Origin: Liolophura sinensis
Lineage: Eukaryota; Mollusca; Polyplacophora; Chitonida; Chitonidae
DNA: 64,000 bases
Assembly: GCF_032854445.1 (NCBI RefSeq)
Contig: NC_088298.1
Coordinates: forward strand, 1 to 64,000
Reading direction: 5' to 3'
How positions within the stretch are numbered: position 1 is the first letter of the stretch; each line of letters starts with the position of its first letter. Under the pieces are notes generated by a model that did not search any database, was not told the origin of the DNA, and was given only the letters and a program-made list of their open reading frames with translations. Below, piece by piece: positions 55,199 through 64,000 of this stretch. A program made the position numbers and the translations under genes.

Positions 55199-58100
55199 AT
55201 GTTACACAGACCTGTTTCATCTACCACTACCCCAATGAGTAAAGCTCAAGTGAGTTTAGCGGGGGATGCCTCGCTGAAAGAAGAAGAAAAGAAAAAAAGT
55301 CCAATGAGCCAGTTCGAGCCCGACCCAGTACAACCTCACGAGGCTGTCTTGCCGAGCCGTGACAGTGACGTGCGGGAGTTGTACCAGCGGCATTGGCGAT
55401 CGATCAGGACGCATTTCCATCGCCACAAACCAATTCAAGACTTATAATTACCGACTGAGTGATCTCGGTGCTATCCCAGCCTATGTAGACGAGATTTACG
55501 AAGACCAGCCGACTGCTTTCACTATCAATTACAGTTTTGGATATATCCTCCGCCACAAAGAGACGGGCCAGGTGCGGTATTATTACCCGAGCACCAACAA
55601 CACCCGAGTACTCGACGCACCGTACCGCGTGGCGAGTCGGGCTGACCTGCGAGGAATCCACACCCAGCATCTCCTCACCCAAGATCCGCTTACCTGGGCC
55701 CAAAAACAACGCCCAAATACGAAATGGACCGTCGACCTCATCACCAACGTGCTGTTTTTCGTCCACAAACTGCCGCATCAGCCTATCGGTAAAGGTAGGG
55801 TAACGTTACCCTCTTACCTGAAAGGAAACAAGGGGCTACACACGTTGGTGGATGGAAATAACGGTCCGTACAGGGACTATTTGTGTTTGTTTCGGTGTCT
55901 GGCCGTCCATCTAGACCAGGCCAACCCCAATAACTGCGAACACCAGGCTGAAGTGTATTACCGCAGGTTTCTGGAGGAAATGGAGATGGAGCCGAGGTAT
56001 TTCCGCGGGGTACCGCTCAGTGCGCTGGACACGGTGGAAAGCCTGTTTCAAGTGAATATTCAAGTCTACAAGCTCATCCCCATGGACAGGTCGTACTCAG
56101 CACAACTCATTCACCGCAGTGCCGAGCGCTATTCTCCCCCTACCCTGCGGTTAAACCTGTACCAGTGGCATTTCAGCTATATCAAAGACATGGGGCGTTA
56201 TGCTCGATCTTTCACCTGCCAGGTGTGCCAGAAGAGTTTCCCGAAACTGTGGGAGTTACGACGGCACGGTCAAACGTGCACCGACGCCATTCGACGAAAG
56301 TACCCGGGGGGTGTCTTCCGCAATCGGCCCACCATTTTCGAAACGTTGGCGGACATGGGGATCGAACTCCAGGACGGTGACGACGGCATCTACCCGTACC
56401 GAGCGTGTTACGACTTTGAGGCGTACTTGGCTCCGGTGAACCCGATGGACGATGCGGCGACTGCCTCGACGAAATGGACGGCTCAACACATCCCCATGAG
56501 TGTCAGCGTCAATTCTAATGTACCGGATTACGACCAGCCCGTGTGTTTCATCTCCACCGGCGATCCCCAGGCACTCGTCGAGGACATGATGGCTTACCTC
56601 AACACCATCAGCGAGATCAGTAGCGAGCGTTATGCTTACATCCTGGACGCCTTAGACGAGCGGATCGATCCCGACGAGAAGAAACCGTCTTACACACGCC
56701 GAGTGCGGGACAGATTCGTGACCTATATGGACCAACTCCCCGTCCTCGGCTTTAACTCGGGTAACTATGACCTGAACTTAATCAAACAACAGCTTTACCC
56801 CCACCTGGTCCAGAGCGGTGATTTGGAGTATGTGATTAAGCGGAACAATAATCACATGGCCCTCACCACACCGCAGCTGAAATTTCTGGGCATTCGGAAT
56901 TACCTTGCCCCGAATTACAGTTACGACAAGTGGGTGAAAGCTTACGACTGTCACGTGACCAAAGGGAAATTTTGTTACAGCTACATAGACTCCCTGGCCC
57001 GGCTGGAGGAAACCACACTGCCACCGCAGCATGCTTTCGACAATGATCTCACCCACCAGCCGTGCACGGACGCAGAGTACAAGACCTTACAGACGGTGTG
57101 GCGAGAGCACGGCATGCGGACCGTCAAAGACTTGCTGCGGTGGTATAATAACCTAGATGTCATTCCCTTCATGGAGGCTGCGGAGAAGATGTCGGTGTTC
57201 TACCGAACCATGCATGTGGATGTCTTCAAACATTGCATCAGCATACCAGGGCTTACCCTCCGCTATTAATTCCATGATTTACGCTCCGTGTTTCACCCTC
57301 GTCGGTGAGAAAGACAAAGACATGCACGATTGCCTCAAGAAAACATCGTGGGTGGGCCGAGTATCATTTTCCACCGCTACCACGAACGAGGTGTGACCCG
57401 TATACGGGGCGAAAGCTGTGTCAGCGCATCGTGGGATTCGATGCCAACGCGCTGTACCTGTACTGCCTGGCCTCACCTATGCCGGCAGGTCACTGCGTCC
57501 GTTGGCGCCGTCAGGACGGCGGAGAGAAGTTCGTTCCCTCCGGCACCGCCACCCGTCTGGCTGAAAAATTCCTGGACTGGAAGTCACAGCAGCTGGGGGT
57601 ATCGATCCGTCACCGACTCAATCACACCGAGAAGCGGATCGGTGATCGACAACTCCCCGTAGACGGGTTCGCCTATATCGACGGACAGCCTACTGTGTTT
57701 CAATTCCACGGGTGTTATTTCCACTATCACGGCTGTCACCTGAATCACCCTCGCCCGGCGAAAGGTATGCTACAACGAGCGGCGGGGATTAACCCCCCAG
57801 GACTTACGGCGGAGGTGGATGCGAACGACGCATACATTCGCTCCCAGGGCTATCCATGGTAACGATATGGGAGTGTGAGTTCCACCGCCAACGCGCGACA
57901 ACCCAGCCTTACGGACTTCCTTCAACAGTACGGTTTACCCCCGTCACAGCGACAACCCAATACATAAGCTCAGCTCATGGAGGCTGTCATTCAATGTCGG
58001 TTGTTTGGATTTGTGGAATGTGACATCCACGTGCCGGACCACCTCAAAGCGGACTTTGCCGAATGCCCACCCATCTTTAAAAACACGAGGTGAGTCGGGC

Positions 58101-59127
58101 TGATTAGGCCCCACCATGGCAGAGTTCGCGGCTGTGAATGACATTATGCCAACACCCAGGCGTATGCTGATCGGGAGCATGTTTGGGAAGCAAATTCTGC
58201 TAGCCACACCTCTGCTCCAGTGGTATCTCGGTCGGGGATTGGTCGTCACGCACGTCTACCAAGCGATGGAATACACACCGGAGCGAGCGTTCGAATCCTT
58301 CGCAGACGCCGTCACCCAAGCTCGACGGGAGGGAGATGTCGACCCCACCAAAGCCCTGATCGGGGAGACGATGAAGCCTGTTGGGGAATTCAGGTTATGG
58401 AAAAACCGTCACCAATCAAGACCGACACGTGGATGTCAAAATCTGTGATCTGGCAAAAACACGAAAATTACTGGCGAGTGTTCGGTGTCGAACCGTCGAC
58501 CCCATCGACGAGACCACCTTTGAAGTGACGAGTAGCAAGAAGACCATTCGCTACAATCTCCCCTTGCAAATAGGGTGTATGGTCTACCAGTACGCCAAAC
58601 TCCGCATGCTGGAATTTTATTACGATTTCATGGCTCGTTTTTTCGACAAGGCAGATTGGCAGTACTGTGAGATGGACACAGACTCTGCTTACATGGCTTG
58701 GTCTGACCCAGACTGGGAATCTCTCGTCAAACCCGAGCTGCGAGTCGTGTACGAGACCGAGCGGGATGCGTGGTTACCCCGTCGCGACCATTACGACCAC
58801 GATAAGCGCACACCGGGGCTTTTCAAAGTCGAGTGGACCGGTGATGCCATCGTCACTTTGTGTTCCAAGACTTATTATTGTTACGGCGGGGCATCCAACA
58901 CCAAAGACAAACTCTCCTGCAAAGGTGTGAGCGCACGAGGTGTGGACAAGGCCGTGTACCTCTCTGTGTTGCGCAATCACCAAAGTGCGAGTGGTGTGAA
59001 TCGGGGGATGCGGATGCGGGGCAATACGATGTACTCGTATACCCAACACAAAGACGCATTCACATACTTTTACGGGAAGCGAAAAGTGCTCCCCGACGGG
59101 GTGAGCACCACCTATTTAGATCTGTAG
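55199..59127 (+). pseudogene. POLB: Protein-primed family B DNA polymerase (B), degraded
   Basis: Starts MLHRPVSSTTT at 55199. A two-base loss near 55440 moves the frame; 55448-57269 is then open and includes the C2H2-like finger (FTCQVCQKSF), the Exo I block (CYDFEAYL) that A has lost, Exo II (GFNSGNYDLN) and Exo III (YNNLD). A stop at 57267-57269 and several shifts (about 57345, 57400, 57770, 57860, 57900, 58095, 58380) break the polymerase domain. Motif A (FDANALYLY), motif B (GNSGYGK) and motif C (MDTDSAY) are all visible in pieces, and the C-terminus to YLDL at 59127 is open from 58381. Together A and B show what a full gene contained; neither is active. Confidence 0.92.
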
Positions 59128-59192
59128 AACGGTGCTATGGATACTCTACATACCCGGCTCCTGTGGTCTTGTGCTCTTGTGACACTTCCCAC

Positions 59193-59229
59193 GGCCCTTT
59201 TCAGGGCCAACCAACTCTTCCCGAAAGAG
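59193..59229 (+). terminator. Histone-type 3' stem-loop with purine-rich downstream element, after PolB (B)
   Basis: GGCCCTTTTCAGGGCC at 59193-59208, followed by AACCA and GAAAGAG at 59223-59229 (14 nt after the stem). It lies 65 nt after the polymerase stop on the same strand, with no AATAAA in between. Matches the A copy. Confidence 0.75.
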
Positions 59230-59399
59230 TACTTTCTCAATCTAAGCACTAAAAAAAAGAAAGAAAGGAAACCCCACACCAGACACAGTCTTCCCATTTT
59301 TTTTTAATTGTACAATTTTTTTCATGTGTTTTATCATTCGCAGTGGTACGTACGTTAAAAAGTTAAAAAACGCCTAGCGGGGGGCGGCGGGCCGGCAGC

Positions 59400-59624
59400 C
59401 GTAATAGCCTGACACACTGACCCGACTTGCCGTGCCTGCTACATCGTCATACATTGTTGCCGAGCGGCGCCTTGCCGGTATACGGCAGACGGCCTGGTAA
59501 CAATGTATGACGCAACAATGTATGACGATGTAGCAGGCGGGGTAACAGGTCGAACAGGGAAAACAAGAACGTGGAATGCATAACACGTCGAACTGGAAAG
59601 AAAGAATGTTATTTGATGCATGTT
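59400..59624. repeat. Convergent intergenic hairpin module (B)
   Basis: TGACACACTGACCC at 59410-59423, then inverted arms containing CTACATCGTCATACATTGTT (about 59438-59457) and its complement (about 59513-59535), with an extra copy of AACAATGTATGACG inside. Compared with A the second iterated motif and the poly(A) signal are deleted. Confidence 0.65.
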
Positions 59625-60189
59625 TTACAGTCCATGGGTGTGGAAAAAAAACGAGGGATGGATCCCAAACTGACGATCCACCCAATCGAACACCCGTAAG
59701 TCATTATCGTAGGTCGTGCACGCTGTGTCCAACGTGTGCACAATAGCATCCATGGGACGGCCTCGAGCTCGCTAGGTTAAGTAATACACACAATATTGAC
59801 CGCACACGGTCGTGTCCAGACTCTGCAGCCGCCGATCGTTCCACGTCCAGTGGTGTGTTCCCCGGTTAAGCCAAGCGGTGATATCGGGGTAGAGGGGTGG
59901 GAGTCCGTAGGAATCAAAGTATTCGCCCCGGAGATGGGGTGGATTGGACCACTGGTCTATGAAGACGGCGACCCAATGTCGTCCTGGGTGAAGGCACGTG
60001 TCTGTGTTAATGATGCAGGCCCGGGGGTCCAGGGTATCCTAGGGGTGGGGCTTGAGGGGCGTGAGGAGCGTGAGGGGCGTGAGGGGAGTGAAGGAAGATG
60101 ATCCCGAGGGTAGACCCCACCCCCCCCCCACCACAGCCCGGGTAAACACGTCTGTTTGTAGCACACGTCGCAAATTGCACCGTGTCCAT
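59625..60189 (-). pseudogene. Adenain-type protease (B), broken
   Basis: Minus-strand ATG at 60189 (MDTVQ), then an immediate one-base gain. Pieces of the His motif and the acidic motif are in a frame to about 59800. The catalytic-Cys region is followed by a nonsense codon (CAG in A is TAG at about 59774). The CCCCTCA-type repeat (60050-60100) is present, as in A. Confidence 0.8.
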
Positions 60190-60225
60190 GTTGTTGTTTG
60201 TTTTTTGGGTGTTCAACTGGCGAAG

Positions 60226-61457
60226 TCACAGAGCACGTTTCGGCTTTGGTCTATTTCTATGATATTGCTGAATTCAGCGTAGCACACCACGTTAATGGTT
60301 TCCGGCAGTGGTTTGGCAAACCGCATCTCCAGGCGCAAATCCCCTTTTTGTACCAGGTTCAGTTGGTGGTCATCGTGGAGGCTAGGGGTCAAGTCGAAAC
60401 AAAACAGCGTGTGGCCTTCGGCGAATGTGGTGCGCTTGATATTGTTTCCTTCGTCGTGGAACGCTTTCCCCGTGTGGGTAAAGAGGTTCATGTACGTGCG
60501 GATGAAATTCTCGTTCTCAAAGTCGGGTGTCAGGGGTTTGGTTGGAATCTGACGACCGCCAACGTACGAGGCGACGAAGTTTGTGTAGCAGTGTCGGAAA
60601 CGAAACGGGTTTTTAGTGTAGTCCCCGTCAAAAGCCTTGTTGCTCACACACCCCACCACTAAACGTGTCGGTATGCTGCCCAGAAATAGGTTTTGTTCAT
60701 TGATGAGGGTGTGACCTCTGGGGACAGAGAAATACTTGGTCAGCACGCGGCGGATTGGGTACTTGGCAGGAGCTTTGGCCAAGGCTTTCAAATGCCCCAG
60801 TTGTACACCGCTGGTGATTTTCACTTTGCGCACAAAGATTAAGACCTCCTCCAAGCGAGTCTTGTAGCCGTGACGTTGTTAAGCAGGTGTCGGTGTTGTA
60901 GGAACATGTCACAATGCAGGCGACCCAGCATGTCAACCGACCGACTTTCAGCCGTGCACTCCAGCCGATCGACAAACCCATCGTTGGTGTCAGTCATCGT
61001 GTCAAACTTTCCTGGGGTGTCCGCATACCACAAGGCAGCAGACAGCTGGCTCTTTTTAGCCTCTTTACCATAAGACAACAATGTCTCCAAGTAAGCCCGG
61101 TATGGGTACATGTTGGTGGACGGCGTGATGAGTTTATCGTTCAGGGAGACGTGTACCTGTCGCCACATGGATTGTATCCACAGGTTAGTCGGAGCCACCT
61201 TCTTGTCAGCCGCCACAGCCGTCCGTCCCCGTTGAGGATTTTTGCTTTCACGTACAGCATGGTGTTGGCCAAGTCCAAGTAAGTGTCTGCGTCAGCGTTG
61301 TGATGACAAATTCTACAGGTCCCACATCACTCAGGCTGGCGATGGGGCTGTAAGCATCCCAGCGGCCTTCTCGAACGCTGGTGTCGGTCGGGGGTAAGGT
61401 CCACAAATCAAACTCACTGCTGGCGGACGGGCAGCACTCGGGGTGGGGAAAAGCCAT
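60226..61457 (-). pseudogene. Hexon-like major capsid protein (B), broken
   Basis: ATG at 61457 (MAFPHPECCPS). The N-terminal region is in frame past the point where A is broken (ASLSDVGPVEFVIT) until a base loss near 61307. A further break near 61225, then 60839-61216 open. A deletion of about 70 bp near 60875 (between CGG words) and a shift near 60235 alter the rest. The long 3' part reads VLTKYFSVPRGHTLINEQN and IEIDQSR. Confidence 0.87.
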
Positions 61458-61488
61458 GGCTTGTGTATGTGCGCGTGCGCGTGTGTGT

Positions 61489-61946
61489 TTAGCTGAAAAT
61501 ATCCGGTGGATTCAGGGCATTCGATGTGGCTCGAGCTTTGATGTGTCTACTTCTGGGCTTGACGGCACGTCTTTTAAGTCCCACGTGTCGGTGACGAGTG
61601 GGCGTGACGCGCGGTGTCTTCCGTTTTATAGGCTCACCCAGTAACCGCTGTCGGGCGTAGCGACTAGCTTTGACCAGCAGCTGTTTTCAAACCGCGTCGT
61701 TTCAGAGCCTGTTCTGGTGACACGCCCCCACTCAGCATGTCCCCCACGACTTGCAGTCCGGTTCGTAACGCCGTTTTGCCCAGTGCTTTCACAGCCGGTG
61801 AGGTTAACAAGGGTTGTGGGAGGAGTTTGCTGAGACCGCCCAGCAAACCCGTGACCGCGCTGGACAGCCACACCCCGAAACACAGGTAACCCACCTCCGC
61901 CGGCTTGTTTGGTGTAATAGTCGATGTAAGCCTGCTGTGATGCCAT
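61489..61946 (-). pseudogene. pVI/pX-like minor capsid protein (B), broken
   Basis: Start MASQQAYIDYYTKQAGGGG at 61946, overlapping the penton stop as TAATG. Losses near 61850 and 61690 shift the hydrophobic and basic parts. The extreme C-terminus (NPPDIFS then TAA at 61491-61489) appears to keep the natural end that A has lost. Confidence 0.72.
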
Positions 61947-62715
61947 TATTGCAAGGGTAAAGCACGCCGCTGTCGAAAGTGAAGTGTCACCACCACTTTA
62001 CCGCGTTCAATGCGACGGATTGACCCGTGTCGTCCCTAATATCAATGTCCACCGTCGAGAAATGTTTGGACTGCACGGGGATGTATTCACGTGTTGGAAG
62101 TCTTGGAGACGTGCTCCCCAATACTGCCCTTCCGTGGTAACCGTCCGCAACAGCGGGCCAACGTGTCCCCCCACCACCGCGGTTCGATAATGTCTGTGTA
62201 CACGTACAGCGTGGTGTGCTGATCGTTAAATCCTCGGCACCGACATACATGAGGTCCGCCGGTCCCATGAGCCATCCGTACGGTAAATTCATGAGTTGCA
62301 TTAGCCGTGGCTGAAACCAAGCCCCAGTGGTTTCTCAAACCGCACGCTGTATTTCCGCTGCATATCGTCGAACTCAAACGTTAAGTCCCCGGCGTGCTCC
62401 TGGAGATCGCGGATCTCTGTCCTCGCTTAACAATTTGGTCAACCCCCAGGCCAGGTCTTTGGGTGTCGGGTAGTAGCCGGCTGGTAATATGAGCTTATGC
62501 GTACCGTGGTGCGAGTCCTTTGGGGAGTCTATGGTATACCACACTTAACCTGCCCGCACGTTAAACCAGGTCCGAGGATACTGTATTTCGACCAGCCCAC
62601 ATTCCCAGTCACCTGTCAAATGGATGGGGCGGGGTAATTGGGTGGTGAAACGCGTCAAGGTATTGTTGGGGAAGTAGTCCAGCGAGCTGTTACTGGGTAG
62701 CGTCACGTGAAACAT
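61946..62715 (-). pseudogene. Penton (minor capsid) protein (B), broken
   Basis: ATG at 62715 (MFHVTLPSNSS), FPNNTLTRF, WECGLVEIQYP, then a stop near 62547 and several shifts. The downstream pieces show GPADLMYVGAED and, near the end, FSTVDIDIRDDTGQSVA. Stop and next start overlap as TAATG. Confidence 0.82.
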
Positions 62716-62775
62716 GGTGTGGATGAGATGATCTCCCTCAGGTGGACTGATCGTTTTGTCCTCTGGCACCTGTAT

Positions 62776-63460
62776 TTAATTAATAGGGACTCCACCTGAG
62801 CGGGCGTATGATAGATGAAGCGGGCCGGAGTTCAGGTCGCTGGCTTCGTCGCGTCTTCTTGGGTCGCTTTGGTGTGGTGTGTGTGGTGTGTGTGGAACTA
62901 AAGGCGGTAGTGGAGGGCCTGGTTTTTTTTTTTGCTCTGTGGGCTGGTCGGGGTTCTGGCGATCGGGGGATTCCCCAGCTCGGTCGGGGAATTCCCCAGC
63001 TCGGCGGGTGTGCTCATTTTTTCCCGCACCCAAGCTCGGTAGTGATCCCGGGGTATTGAGCGCTCGTGTGAGGGGATAGGGTTGGTAGGGGTGGTAGGCT
63101 GGAGGGTTGGGTCGGGGTGTCTACCATCACCTTATCCGCCTCGCTCAAAAAACGACTGGCTGTGGGTTTGGCCTGAGGTGGGATCGAACTCGGTCGCTGC
63201 CCGATTTGGTATTGACCTTGAAACGTTCGGTACCGTTGAAGGGTGTGGTGATATCGCTGTATTTTCTCCTCGTCCGAGAGAGTCCTGTCGTGGAGGATCG
63301 AGGCCATCTCTTGATCGAGCCTGTCGAGGGCTTTCACCGTACTGGGGACGGGGTATGGGGAGCTGGAGCAGGCTGGAGGTGGGTGGGCTAGAGGTGAAGG
63401 TCGTGTGAGCGTCTCTAAGAGCCGTGGCTCGACCAAGGCCATTTTCTTGGCGTGCTGCAT
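62776..63460 (-). pseudogene. Proline-rich Polinton ORF (B), broken
   Basis: ATG at 63460 (MQHAKKMALVEPRLLETL) overlapping the previous stop. 148 codons are open, including the helical QRYHHTLQRY block and the segment that is deleted in A (FQGQYQIGQRPSS). It then shifts near 63030 into the C-terminal piece ending SYARSGGVPIN at 62776. Confidence 0.62.
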
Positions 63461-63847
63461 TACCTCCCACCAGCTATAGCCTTACTAGTGACACCCTTAA
63501 CGACACCGCCGACAACACCCCCGAGAACGGCTGGTACAATGGCTTTGGCGAGGAGGGGGGGCAAGTAGCAGTGGCAGGAATCCACCACGTTGAACAATCC
63601 GTCCTTTCTTATGCAGGGGAACACTTTTCTTCACCAAAGTGCGAAGACCCGTCTTGTGTCGCTGTAACTTCACCTTCTGAGCCGGCGAGAGTGGAACGTT
63701 TCCATTTAACACATTCTTAGCACATTCACACAAGCACCGGAGTAATCCTGGATCGTTACCCCGCAACACAGCCTGACGAATAGAGGGGGTGGCTCGCACG
63801 AGCAGTGTTAATAAGGGACCGTAACGTTGGAGACGGCGTGACCTCAT
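63460..63847 (-). pseudogene. Small basic Polinton virion protein (B), broken in the tail
   Basis: ATG at 63847 (MRSRRLQRYGPLL). The conserved CECAKNVLNGN and KTGLRTL blocks and QRGGFLPLLL are in frame, further than in A; a gain in a C run near 63557 then shifts the hydrophobic tail. The ancestral stop TAA (63462-63460) overlaps the next ATG. Confidence 0.7.
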
Positions 63848-64000
63848 CACGGGTTGTCGTTGTGAGAGCAACTGAGGCGATAGACTGTGTGTTCAAAGTT
63901 TTATGATGACACACTGACACACTGACCTAGTCACCGCTCGCCACAATAATACACTGTTTTACCAGGCCGTCAGCTGACACGTCAGCCAGCCCACCCACCA
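63848..64000 (-). promoter_or_regulatory. Intergenic block with iterated TGACACAC module (B)
   Basis: TGACACACTGACACACTGAC at 63907-63926, TCACCGCTCGCC, then ACTGTTTTACCAGGCCGTCAG and the start of the GGCT-rich run; mirror of A 800-930. The window ends before the ATPase gene. Confidence 0.5.

Larger units (their letters stand above)
50357..64000 (-). mobile_element. Polinton/Maverick element B, inverted relative to A, partial
   Basis: Begins with AGTAGTATAGAATGTGG and carries the same genes as A in mirror order: zinc finger +, RING -, PolB +, protease, capsid, pVI-like, penton and small ORFs -. The ATPase would lie just beyond 64000. B keeps several parts lost in A (RING domain, Exo I block of PolB) and has lost others (about 70 bp within the capsid gene). 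The facing ends of A and B are separated by 35.7 kb. Confidence 0.93.

Noticed and set aside
1-64000. Elements A and B as the two arms of one giant transposon or plasmid palindrome
   Set aside because: Each carries a full set of genes up to its own AGTAGT tip, the flanks at the two tips are different repeats, and the lesions differ.

Overview
The window looks like nuclear DNA of an invertebrate animal, most likely a mollusc. Reasons: spliced exons with GT/AG borders, large LTR retrotransposons, microsatellites and minisatellites, and a dispersed repeat core (about 35598-35640) of a kind I associate with mollusc genomes. The phylum is inference. Nothing bacterial or CRISPR-like is present.

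Layout. (1) 1-14672: element A, one end of a Polinton/Maverick (adintovirus-type) DNA transposon. It carries a packaging ATPase, small virion proteins, penton, pVI-like protein, hexon-like major capsid protein and adenain-type protease on +, then protein-primed DNA polymerase B on -, a RING-type gene on + and a C2H2 zinc-finger gene on - next to the terminus. (2) 14673-24386: Ty3/Gypsy-type retrotransposon copy 1, whose 5' LTR is cut by element A. (3) 24387-27960: repeat segment with a dead reverse transcriptase. (4) 27960-37036: mostly non-coding host DNA with minisatellites and exons of an unidentified minus-strand host gene (31360-35024). (5) 37041-46685: Gypsy copy 2 with both LTRs and a 4-bp target duplication. 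(6) 46686-50356: second and third copies of the repeat segment. (7) 50357-64000: element B, a second Polinton in the opposite orientation, running off the right edge before its ATPase. The integrase ends of both Polintons lie outside the window.

Both Polintons are old. Most genes carry frameshifts or deletions, but the lesions in A and B mostly differ, so comparing them shows which frame is genuine. In A the ATPase and the protease remain open, and in B the RING protein remains open.

The most interesting signal is at the 3' ends of the polymerase and RING genes. In both elements these genes are followed, on the coding strand, by an exact 16-nt match to the metazoan replication-dependent histone mRNA 3' stem-loop, and then by a purine-rich GAAAGAG block at the distance of a U7-type histone downstream element. 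The structural-gene cluster of A instead ends at an ordinary AATAAA. This suggests that the element's replication-side genes may use S-phase histone-type mRNA processing while the virion genes use polyadenylation. Other unusual signals are UAAUG stop/start overlaps between virion genes, an AGTAGT terminal reiteration, an iterated TGACACAC module bracketing the structural genes, and a Gypsy element with an extra zinc-finger ORF behind a likely splice acceptor.
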